Assembly: GCA_000715605.1 (NCBI GenBank)
Contig: KL568523.1
Coordinates: 79,843 to 86,456, forward strand
Origin: Streptomyces speibonae
GTDB lineage: Bacteria > Actinomycetota > Actinomycetes > Streptomycetales > Streptomycetaceae
Length of the DNA: 6,614 nucleotides
Direction: 5' to 3'
In this document: one piece after another, positions 1 through 5,744 of the stretch
Layout of the letters: every line of letters starts with the position of its first letter
Position numbering within the stretch: position 1 is the stretch's first letter
Position numbers and translations under genes: made by a program
Notes under the pieces: generated by a model
The model's input: only the letters and a program-made list of their open reading frames with translations
What the model was told of the DNA's origin: nothing
Databases searched by the model: none

Positions 1-1
1 C

Positions 2-1321
2 CGACGCCGGATATCCCCGCGCCGCCTGGCCGCCCTGGCCTCCGTCTCCGCCCTGACCCTCGCCGTCAGCACCTCCGCCGGCCACGGCCACCTCTCCCCC
101 GGCACCTCCACCGTCGGCGCCGGCCCGAGCGCCCTCTCCCGCACCTCCGCACACGGCCCCTGCATGATCGGCAGCAACCGCGAGGTGCAGATGTCCGAGG
201 GCATCCCCACGGACCCCGGCTACACCCGCTCCACCGGCACGGTCCGCGCCCTCACGCTGATGATCGACTTCTCCGACGCGCCCGGTGAGGGCGACGCCCT
301 CGACCGCTACCGGGAGTTCTTCCCCCAGACCCGGGAGTGGTTCGCCACCAGCTCCTACGGCCGCCTGGACTACCGCCCCGAGATCCCGGTCCCCGACTGG
401 CTGCGCATGCCCAGGTCCTTCCGCGCGTACGGCATAGAGCGCGGCGCCCCCTTCGACCCCGGCTACCGCGAACTGGTCCGCGACATCGTGGCCGAGGCCG
501 ACCCCGAGGTGGACTTCCAGAAGTACGACCTGCTGAACGTACTGGTGACCCCCAACGCGGGCCCGGCCGCCCTCGACACGGTCCTGTCCGTCACCTTCGC
601 GGGCAACAGGGAGGCCCCAACCGCAGACGGCATCCCTGTCTCCAACGCGTCCTTCGTCTACTCCCGCCAGGACGACGGCTCCGGCTCCTACGACCGCACC
701 GGCTACCGCGTGCTGCCGCACGAGAACGGCCACGTCTTCGGCCTGCCCGACCTCTACACCGCGGAGGGCGGCGGCGCGGTCGGCCACTGGGACATCATGA
801 GCGAGGACTGGGGCGCCAACAACGACCTCCTGGCCTGGCACAAGTGGAAACTGGGCTGGCTGGACGCGTCCCAGGTCGGCTGCGCGGCGAGCGGCGGCAC
901 ACGGGAGTACGCGCTCACCCCCCTCGCCCGCGCCGGCGGCCCGAAGCTCGTCTTCATCCCCCTGAACGCCCACTCGGGCTACGCCGTCGAACTGCGCACC
1001 CGCGCCGGCAACGACGAGGCGGTCTGCCGCCCCGGCATCCTCATCTACCGCGTCGACGCGAACGTGGACACCGGCATGGGCCCGATCACCGTCCACGACT
1101 CCCGTCGGGACAGCGGCGGCTGCACCCGCGCCCCCAACGTCCACGCGGAACTCTCGGACGCGACCTTCGCCCCGGGCGAGAGCTTTGTGGACCGTAAGAA
1201 GGGGATCCAGGTGACGGTCCTGAAGGCGGACACCGACACCTACCGCGTCCGCGTGACCCGCTCCGAGAGGACAGGGCTGCATCTGACACATCCCCGCCGC
1301 ACCAGCACCGCGACCGGGTAG
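2..1321 (+). CDS. Secreted M6-family (immune inhibitor A-like) zinc metalloprotease, 5' truncated by the window
   Basis: This is a predicted exported zinc endopeptidase. The open frame reads back to the left edge with no start codon before the ATG at 164, so the true start lies outside the window. Residues before that ATG form an export signal: an arginine-rich start (RRRISPRR), then a hydrophobic run (LAALASVSALTLAV) and an Ala/Ser/Gly-rich stretch. The RR-L-A-A-L pattern could suit Tat export, but this is weak. Counting from the ATG at 164, the zinc site is HENGHVFGLPDLY at residues 186-198, matching the M6 pattern HExxHxxGxPD with E187 as catalytic base. A Met-turn-like WDIMSEDW follows at 209-216, then the AWHKWKLGWL segment typical of M6 enzymes. 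About 439 residues are visible, short for InhA-type proteins that carry extra C-terminal domains. It converges on the TetR gene. The family call is firm; the substrate is unknown. Confidence 0.9.
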   Translation, partial: RRRISPRRLAALASVSALTLAVSTSAGHGHLSPGTSTVGAGPSALSRTSAHGPCMIGSNREVQMSEGIPTDPGYTRSTGTVRALTLMIDFSDAPGEGDALDRYREFFPQTREWFATSSYGRLDYRPEIPVPDWLRMPRSFRAYGIERGAPFDPGYRELVRDIVAEADPEVDFQKYDLLNVLVTPNAGPAALDTVLSVTFAGNREAPTADGIPVSNASFVYSRQDDGSGSYDRTGYRVLPHENGHVFGLPDLYTAEGGGAVGHWDIMSEDWGANNDLLAWHKWKLGWLDASQVGCAASGGTREYALTPLARAGGPKLVFIPLNAHSGYAVELRTRAGNDEAVCRPGILIYRVDANVDTGMGPITVHDSRRDSGGCTRAPNVHAELSDATFAPGESFVDRKKGIQVTVLKADTDTYRVRVTRSERTGLHLTHPRRTSTATG

Positions 1322-1327
1322 CGAACA

Positions 1328-1355
1328 GCTTCGCTCACCCGCCGGCGGGAGAAGC
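1328..1355. terminator. Candidate bidirectional terminator hairpin between convergent genes
   Basis: Outer arms GCTTC (1328-1332) and GAAGC (1351-1355) enclose a perfect 12-base palindrome, CCCGCCGGCGGG (1338-1349). The predicted stem-loop has an asymmetric internal loop. It starts seven bases after the protease stop and lies downstream of the TetR stop on the other strand, where a shared terminator is expected. There is no T-run, which is common for actinomycete terminators. The repeats are seen directly; the function is inferred. Confidence 0.45.
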
Positions 1356-1359
1356 CTCC

Positions 1360-1387
1360 GATCCGCACGGCTCGGGCAGGGCGGATC
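1360..1387. repeat. 7-bp inverted repeat overlapping the TetR stop codon
   Basis: Perfect arms GATCCGC (1360-1366) and GCGGATC (1381-1387) are separated by 14 bases. The right arm overlaps the stop codon of the leftward TetR gene (TCA at 1386-1388 on the plus strand). It could be a second stem in the convergent terminator region, acting on leftward transcripts. The long loop makes this weaker than the adjacent 1328-1355 structure. Confidence 0.3.
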
Positions 1388-2021
1388 ACCGCGGTGCCGC
1401 CGGCCTGATCGCCCCGTGCAGCACCAGGTCGGCCAGCCCGAGCAGCCGAGCCTCCAGATCGAAGGGCGGCGGCCCGGGCCGGGCCCAGGTACGCAGGACG
1501 GCGAAATAGCCGGCGGCCAGGGTCTGGCCCGCCAGGTGTGCGTCGAGATCGGGCGCCGCCTCATCGGCCGAGTCCTGGATGAGCGTGCTGAACGAATAGG
1601 CGAGGGGAGGGTCGTTCAGAATGTCCAGCATCCGCAGAGCCGGCTCGGTCAGCGCCACCGTCTCGGATCGCGAGGAGGTGCTCACCGCGGCCAGCATGCG
1701 CATCGCGTGCGACATCTGGTGGCGCAGGGGGGCAGCGGCGTCGAGACCGGCGTCCCGGCCGAACGCGCGCGCCCGGCGCCGGGCACCCCATTCGTCCAGG
1801 AACGCCGACTTCCGCACGTAATAGTTGAACACCGACGTCCGGGCGACATCGGCCCGGGCGGCGATCTCCTCCATCGTGGTGCGGTCGTACCCCTGCTCGA
1901 TGAACAGCTCGACCGCCGCCGTGTAGACCCGGTCGCGCCGCTGCCCGCGGCGACGGGTGCGGTGGTCCGTGGACCGGCTCGCGTTCGACGTGCCGTCGGC
2001 GTCGGCAGAGGCGGAGGCCAT
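1386..2021 (-). CDS. TetR/AcrR-family transcriptional regulator
   Basis: This is a predicted dimeric one-component repressor with an N-terminal DNA-binding domain and a C-terminal ligand-binding domain. With the ATG at 2019-2021 it has 211 residues, normal for the family. A basic, disordered tail (about 1-30) precedes the helix-turn-helix at about 32-77. That helix-turn-helix shows the usual landmarks: AAVELFIEQGYDRTTMEEIA, then ADVARTSVFNYYVRKSAFLDEW. The rest is helical and divergent, so no ligand can be named. The start was chosen because an AAGGAG lies upstream (2035-2040), although its 13-base spacing is long. An in-frame GTG at 2088-2090 would add 23 residues that do not look family-like and would take up most of the divergent promoter region. 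The gene is divergent from the GAF/PucR-type regulator and convergent with the protease. Its likely targets are itself and the divergent gene. The family call is strong; the role is inferred. Confidence 0.9.
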   Translation of the reverse strand: MASASADADGTSNASRSTDHRTRRRGQRRDRVYTAAVELFIEQGYDRTTMEEIAARADVARTSVFNYYVRKSAFLDEWGARRRARAFGRDAGLDAAAPLRHQMSHAMRMLAAVSTSSRSETVALTEPALRMLDILNDPPLAYSFSTLIQDSADEAAPDLDAHLAGQTLAAGYFAVLRTWARPGPPPFDLEARLLGLADLVLHGAIRPAAPR

Positions 2022-2046
2022 GGTCGGGTGAACGCTCCTTCGGATG

Positions 2047-2077
2047 TTGTCACACACTTCGTGCCGCACCGTAGCCT
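2047..2077 (+). promoter_or_regulatory. Candidate promoter for the GAF/PucR-type regulator
   Basis: TTGTCA (2047-2052) differs from the -35 consensus TTGACA at one base. It is followed after 19 bases by TAGCCT (2072-2077), which fits the loose actinomycete -10 form TAnnnT. Transcription would start near 2084, just before the inverted repeat at 2093-2110. The spacer is long and such matches occur by chance, so this is tentative. Confidence 0.25.
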
Positions 2078-2092
2078 GCCATATCCGCACTC

Positions 2093-2110
2093 AGGTACAA
2101 ACATGTATCT
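2093..2110. promoter_or_regulatory. Candidate TetR-type operator in the divergent intergenic region
   Basis: The inverted repeat has arms AGGTACA (2093-2099) and TGTATCT (2104-2110), a four-base spacer and one mismatch, with a perfect TACA-N4-TGTA core. It is AT-richer than its surroundings. It lies 19 bases upstream of the GAF/PucR-type regulator start and 71 bases from the TetR start, between divergent genes. TetR-family repressors commonly bind such short palindromes beside their own gene. Assignment to this TetR protein is inferred from position and symmetry; the large sensor-regulator could also bind it. Confidence 0.4.
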
Positions 2111-2129
2111 CAGTTCATCTGGAGGTGCG

Positions 2130-3791
2130 ATGACCGCGCTGATCCTGGACCGGTATGCGGATGCGGCCCGCTCCGTGCGGTATCTGCACCGCCTGCTGGC
2201 GGCCAATGACATCACTCAGGCCCTTCAGATCGGGGTGGACCAGGTGATCGACGTCTTCGGCTGTGATGTCTCCTGGGCCGGGCTGATCGAGGACGGTTAC
2301 CTGGTCATGAGCGCCCACCACGGGCTGGTGTCGAGTGAGATGGCGTCCGCCTGGCGCCTCAAGGTCGGCGAAGGCATCGGCGGCCGGGTGGTCGCCGAGC
2401 GGAGGCCTCAGATGAGCCGTGACTACCGGCACGACTCACGCCGGGTGCCCTTGATGAAGCGCTTGATCGACAACGAAGGGATCCAGGCGACCCTGACCGT
2501 GCCCCTGCTGTCCGCGGACACCTCGCTGGGGGTTCTGTACGCCGCTCACCGCCGCCCGTACCCGTGGACCGAGGACGAGCAGAGTGCCCTGGAGGAGATC
2601 GCCGATGACCTGGCGGTCCGGCTGCGCCAGCTGGACGTGGAGGGGCGCCGGTCGGCCCTCGTCCGGACGGCTGAGCGCAAGTACGAGCGCGCCCTGCGCA
2701 GCGAGCAGTCGTGCGCCCGTCTCGCCGCCGGTCTGACGACCCAGGACAACCCGGGCACAGCGCTCGACCTGGTGGCCCTGGAGCTCGGCGGGCGCGTGGA
2801 GCTGCGGCAGCGTGACGGCCAGCTGGTCTGTGCGGCCGGCGAAGTCGGTGAGGGCAACCCTCGGACGGTCTGGCGCACCGAGCTGGCCGGTACCCAGGGA
2901 CTGACGGTGACGGTCATCCACACGCGGGAGCCCGATGAGCTCGACTCCGCCGTCATCGAGCTGGTGGTCGGCCTGTTCCGGCTCCAGTTCCTGCGGCTCG
3001 GCGAACGCGAGCGGACGGTCGAACGACTCAGCGGCGAGCTCTTCGACCAGCTCCTCACCGGCCGGATCACCGACCCCGAGACGATCCGCCAGCGGATGTC
3101 CCTGATGGGTCTCAGCGTCACGGAGGGCGCCCAGGTCGTCGTCGCCGGATGCCGTCGACAGGGCTCCGGCGCTCCTCCGCTGAGCCGTCTCGCCGAGGTC
3201 CTCACCTCCTCCTTCAGCGGCTGTCTCACGACCGAGCGCCACGGACGCCTCGTCGCGCTGCTGCACCCGGCCGGCCATCCGGCGGATCTGCGCAGCCGGC
3301 TGACCACAGTCCTCGGGCAGGGCCGCAACCGGGACTTCGTGCTCGGCACCGGGCGGCCGTGCCATGGCCTGATCGACTACTCGATCTCCTACGACGAGGC
3401 CCGAGCGGCGTGCGAACTCGGGCTGCGCGGCAGCGCCGAGGCCGGTCTGGTGAGCGCGCACGACCTGGGCATCCTCGGGATGGCGAGCCTCCCGACCGCA
3501 TACCTGCGCACGACGGTCCGCGATGTGCTGGGCCCGCTGGTGGACGCCGACGGGCAGCGGGGGACCGACTTCGTCGAGACCCTGCGGACCTATCTCAGTC
3601 ACGACCGGCATCTGCCGGCGGCCGCAGCGGCGCTGCATGTGCACTACAACACGGTCCGCAACCGGATCGCTCGCATCGAATCCCTGCTCGGCGTCGACAT
3701 GCGCAATGTCGACGATCGTTTCCGGCTCGAGACGGCCCTGCGGATGCACGCGTTGACACAGGCGCTCGGTGATTCCGGGCCCGAGCCGTAG
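2130..3791 (+). CDS. GAF-domain, PucR/CdaR-type transcriptional regulator
   Basis: This is a predicted cytoplasmic sensor-regulator of 553 residues. Residues 15-165 form a GAF-like small-molecule sensor domain (GCDVSWAGLIEDGYLVMSAHHG, LKVGEGIGGRVVAERRPQMS, ATLTVPLLSADTSLGVLYAAHRRPYPWTEDE). A charged, probably helical linker follows (165-195), then a divergent middle and a CdaR/GGDEF-like domain at roughly 300-440. The C-terminal PucR-family helix-turn-helix is at about 481-543 (FVETLRTYLSHDRHLPAAAAALHVHYNTVRNRIARIESLLGVD). The ATG at 2130 is preceded by GGAGGT (2121-2126), a strong but closely spaced ribosome binding site. An in-frame ATG at 2103 lacks a comparable site and overlaps the candidate operator. 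The frame stays open far upstream, but only as antisense of the TetR gene. The gene sits between its divergent TetR partner and the hydrolase operon, which it probably controls, perhaps as an activator. The domain call is firm; the signal sensed is unknown. Confidence 0.88.
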   Translation: MTALILDRYADAARSVRYLHRLLAANDITQALQIGVDQVIDVFGCDVSWAGLIEDGYLVMSAHHGLVSSEMASAWRLKVGEGIGGRVVAERRPQMSRDYRHDSRRVPLMKRLIDNEGIQATLTVPLLSADTSLGVLYAAHRRPYPWTEDEQSALEEIADDLAVRLRQLDVEGRRSALVRTAERKYERALRSEQSCARLAAGLTTQDNPGTALDLVALELGGRVELRQRDGQLVCAAGEVGEGNPRTVWRTELAGTQGLTVTVIHTREPDELDSAVIELVVGLFRLQFLRLGERERTVERLSGELFDQLLTGRITDPETIRQRMSLMGLSVTEGAQVVVAGCRRQGSGAPPLSRLAEVLTSSFSGCLTTERHGRLVALLHPAGHPADLRSRLTTVLGQGRNRDFVLGTGRPCHGLIDYSISYDEARAACELGLRGSAEAGLVSAHDLGILGMASLPTAYLRTTVRDVLGPLVDADGQRGTDFVETLRTYLSHDRHLPAAAAALHVHYNTVRNRIARIESLLGVDMRNVDDRFRLETALRMHALTQALGDSGPEP

Positions 3792-3794
3792 GAA

Positions 3795-3832
3795 GCGCGC
3801 GTGTGCGGGCACCGAACCCGCCCGGAGCGCGC
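3795..3832 (+). terminator. Candidate terminator hairpin after the GAF/PucR-type regulator
   Basis: Outer arms GCGCGC (3795-3800 and 3827-3832) enclose inner arms GCGGG (3805-3809) and CCCGC (3817-3821) around a seven-base loop. The structure begins three bases after the regulator stop codon. It has no T-run. Its right arm overlaps the left arm of the 3828-3852 repeat, so the two cannot fold together in one RNA. The function is inferred from position and base pairing. Confidence 0.4.
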
Positions 3833-3852
3833 TGTCACGGCGTGACAGCGCG
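3828..3852. promoter_or_regulatory. Perfect 12-bp inverted repeat, candidate operator for the hydrolase operon
   Basis: Arms CGCGCTGTCACG (3828-3839) and CGTGACAGCGCG (3841-3852) are exact reverse complements around a single central G. The odd 25-base symmetry, with core TGTCACG-N-CGTGACA, suits a dimeric DNA-binding protein. It ends 25 bases before the TATATG -10 candidate, so its centre would lie near -50 relative to transcription start, an activator-like position. It could instead form a hairpin with a short loop and end regulator transcripts. The repeat is certain; its role is inferred. Confidence 0.5.
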
Positions 3853-3877
3853 GGACCTGATTCCTGGCTCGTCAGGC

Positions 3878-3883
3878 TATATG
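3878..3883 (+). promoter_or_regulatory. Candidate -10 element for the hydrolase operon promoter
   Basis: TATATG is a good -10 match and a rare AT-rich stretch in this sequence. It lies 53 bases before the FAH-family start codon. No convincing TTGACA-like -35 sits 16-18 bases upstream (that region reads ACCTGATT). A promoter lacking a -35 box is the kind that depends on an activator, which fits the inverted repeat just upstream. Tentative. Confidence 0.35.
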
Positions 3884-3905
3884 GGGACAGCTGCCTCTCT
3901 CGGCA

Positions 3906-3924
3906 CGGTGGTGCCCACCCACCG
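3906..3924 (+). other. Small hairpin touching the ribosome binding site of the FAH-family gene
   Basis: Arms CGGTGG (3906-3911) and CCACCG (3919-3924) surround a seven-base loop. The last stem base is the first G of the GGAGAGG ribosome-binding segment (3924-3930). A GGTGCCC heptamer also occurs twice in this leader, at 3910-3916 and 3929-3935. It might modulate translation, but a 6-bp stem is not rare in sequence this GC-rich. Confidence 0.2.
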
Positions 3925-3936
3925 GAGAGGTGCCCC

Positions 3937-4908
3937 ATGAAACTCATCTCGTTCACCGTCGCCGGTACGACCCACACCGGTGCCCTCGACGGCACGGGTG
4001 CCCGGGCCGTCAGCTTCACCCAGGCATCCGGCGGCGACCCGCGCTTCACGTCCATGCTCGACCTGGTCCGGGCCGGCGGCGACGTGCTGGAGGACGCCCA
4101 GGCGCTGCTCGACTCGCACGCCGCGGACGCGGTCTACGACGTGGACGCCATCAGGCTGCTGGCACCGCTGCCGAACCCCGTGCGATTGCGCGACTGCTCG
4201 CTGTTCATCGAGCATCTGCAGCCCGCTTTCCGGGGAATGGCCCGCTCGCTGGCGGCGCGGGCGGAGGATCCGGAGGCGGAGTACGAGCGGCTCGTCGCCT
4301 CCGGCAAGTTCGACACTCCGGCGGTCTTCTCCGAGCAGGTCGTCTACTACATCGCCGACCACACGGCCATCAGCGGCCCGGGCGACCTGATCGTCGCCCC
4401 GGCGGAGACCCGGCAGTTCGACTACGAGCTGGAGTTCGCCGCGGTCATCGGCAGGACGGTGAGGGACGTGTCCCGCGAGGAGGCCAGCGGTGCGATCTTC
4501 GGCTACACCGTCCTGAACGACTGGAGCTGTCGCGACCTGCAGATGACGGTGATGTCGTCACAGCTCGGACCGTCCCGCGGCAAGGACTTCGACGGGTCCA
4601 ACACCCTGGGCCCGTGCATCGTGACCGCCGATGAGCTGGGCTCGCCGTACGCGCTCAGGATGAGTGCCCGGGTGAACGGCGAGACCTGGTCGGAGGGGTC
4701 GAGCCAGTCCATGCACCACTCGTTCGAGGACGCGGTGCGGCACTTCGCGGACGGCCGGACCCTCTACGCCGGCGAGGTGCTCGGCTCCGGCACCGTCCTC
4801 AGCGGCAGTCCCGTCGAGATCGGCAGGCGCCTCAAGGACGGCGACGAGATCGAACTCGAGGTCCAGGGCATCGGTGTGCTCCGCAACCGCGTCCAGCTCC
4901 CCTATTGA
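3937..4908 (+). CDS. Fumarylacetoacetate hydrolase (FAH) family protein
   Basis: This is a predicted cytoplasmic metal-dependent hydrolase, hydratase or decarboxylase acting on a 2-keto- or beta-diketo-acid, as in late steps of aromatic catabolism. It has 323 residues: a small N-terminal domain (1-75) and the FAH fold (about 80-320). Catalytic positions match those known from mouse FAH. D86 and H93 (RDCSLFIEH) have the seven-residue spacing of metal ligand D126 and catalytic base H133. E164 and E166 (FDYELEF) fit the paired glutamate ligands, D195 (LNDWSCRD) the last acidic ligand, and K216 (GPSRGKDFDG) the catalytic lysine. The C-terminus has SGTVLSGSP and DGDEIELEVQGIG, typical of the family. 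The ATG follows GGAGAGG at 3924-3930. It is first in an operon, 21 bases before the cyclase-family gene. The family and intact active site are clear. The substrate is not: no homogentisate-pathway neighbour is present, so calling it fumarylacetoacetase would overstate the evidence. Confidence 0.88.
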   Translation: MKLISFTVAGTTHTGALDGTGARAVSFTQASGGDPRFTSMLDLVRAGGDVLEDAQALLDSHAADAVYDVDAIRLLAPLPNPVRLRDCSLFIEHLQPAFRGMARSLAARAEDPEAEYERLVASGKFDTPAVFSEQVVYYIADHTAISGPGDLIVAPAETRQFDYELEFAAVIGRTVRDVSREEASGAIFGYTVLNDWSCRDLQMTVMSSQLGPSRGKDFDGSNTLGPCIVTADELGSPYALRMSARVNGETWSEGSSQSMHHSFEDAVRHFADGRTLYAGEVLGSGTVLSGSPVEIGRRLKDGDEIELEVQGIGVLRNRVQLPY

Positions 4909-4929
4909 CCCCCAGTGAAAGGGAATTCC

Positions 4930-5730
4930 GTGACCACCCTCGTCGACCTCTCACGCACCCTCGATCCCGCCAACCGGGAGCTCGTCCCCGCGGCCTACAA
5001 GCCGCTGGAGACCGTGATCGCTCCGAAGATCCACTACATGGCCCCCAGCGGTGAGGGCCGGGACCGGATCGTATCGATCTTCGACTGCCCACCCGAGCAC
5101 CTGCCCAACGGCGAGGGCTGGGGTGAGGACCGGCTGAGCGACATGAACACCCACTGCGGCACCCACGTGGACGCGCCACTGCACAGCGGCAGCATCGTCG
5201 AAGGCAAGCCCGCCCGCACCATCAGCGACATCGACCTGTCCGAGCTCTACCGGCCGGGCATGGTGCTCGATGTCCGGCCATGGGCCGAGCCCGGCGCGGC
5301 GCTCAGCATCGAGGCGCTCGAGAAGGCCATCGCGGCCACCGGCCGTGAGGTGCGGCAGGGCGACGCGCTCCTGCTGCGCACGGGCCAGGAACGCTATGAC
5401 ATCTCTCAGCCCGAGTTCTTCAACTACCCAGGCATGAGCGGTGACGGCACCCGCTACCTCACCGGCCTCGGCGCCACCGTCCTCGGCACCGACGCCCTGG
5501 CCTGGGACCGGCCCTTCCCGGTCATGAAGGCCGCGTACGACGCCACGGGCGACCCGAAGGAGATCTGGGACGGTCACTTCGCCATCGCGGACAGGGAAGC
5601 CTTCATCATCCAGCAGCTCGACAACCTCGAGTCCCTTCCACTGACCGGCTTCCACGTCGGTTTCTTCCCGCTCAAGCTCCCCAGGACCAGCGCCTCGCCG
5701 TGTCGCGTGGTCGCCTTCCTCGACGACTGA
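4930..5730 (+). CDS. Cyclase/kynurenine formamidase-like metal-dependent hydrolase
   Basis: This is a predicted cytoplasmic hydrolase of the cyclase superfamily (PF04199), which includes bacterial kynurenine formamidase and isatin hydrolase. These enzymes open cyclic amides or cleave formamides using a bound divalent metal. It has 266 residues from the GTG at 4930. The signature is complete at residues 75-85 (HCGTHVDAPLH): H75, H79 and D81 are the expected metal ligands and H85 the expected catalytic histidine. LSDMN precedes it, and GTDALAWDRPF (186-196) and TGFHVGFFPLKLPR near the C-terminus also fit the family. The start was chosen because AAAGGGA (4918-4924) lies five bases upstream; a GTG at 4915 would leave a shorter gap and no good ribosome site. 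The length is closer to isatin hydrolase-type members than to the roughly 210-residue KynB. It lies between the FAH-family and solute-binding genes, probably co-transcribed. The substrate is unresolved. Confidence 0.87.
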   Translation: MTTLVDLSRTLDPANRELVPAAYKPLETVIAPKIHYMAPSGEGRDRIVSIFDCPPEHLPNGEGWGEDRLSDMNTHCGTHVDAPLHSGSIVEGKPARTISDIDLSELYRPGMVLDVRPWAEPGAALSIEALEKAIAATGREVRQGDALLLRTGQERYDISQPEFFNYPGMSGDGTRYLTGLGATVLGTDALAWDRPFPVMKAAYDATGDPKEIWDGHFAIADREAFIIQQLDNLESLPLTGFHVGFFPLKLPRTSASPCRVVAFLDD

Positions 5731-5744
5731 AACCGGACAAGGAC

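Noticed and set aside
337..1197. 286-residue plus-strand frame inside the protease gene
   Set aside because: The translation is almost entirely Arg/Pro/Gly/His, the usual out-of-frame product of high-GC coding DNA. The overlapping frame has the HENGH zinc motif.
1416..2129. Long N-terminal extension of the GAF/PucR-type regulator frame
   Set aside because: The plus-strand frame is open back to 1416, but this stretch is antisense to the well-supported TetR gene, has low-complexity Arg/Gly/His-rich translation, and lies upstream of the GGAGGT-ATG start at 2130.
3828..3852. Reading the perfect inverted repeat as a mobile-element end or attachment site
   Set aside because: There is no transposase, integrase, target duplication or second copy in the window. 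An operator or terminator role fits the position better.
3769..3936. Upstream extension of the FAH-family frame
   Set aside because: The frame is open from 3769, but this would overlap the regulator's 3' end and cross the inverted repeats and -10 candidate. The ATG at 3937 has a ribosome binding site and begins the family-like sequence MKLISF.
2436..4055. 539-residue minus-strand open frame
   Set aside because: It is antisense to the regulator and the start of the FAH-family gene, with no family-like motifs. Long antisense frames are expected where third positions are nearly all G or C.
4930..5730. Naming the cyclase-family gene kynB, or the FAH-family gene fahA
   Set aside because: The active-site motifs prove only family membership. 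No tryptophan-kynurenine or tyrosine-homogentisate genes are adjacent, and the cyclase-family protein is longer than typical KynB.
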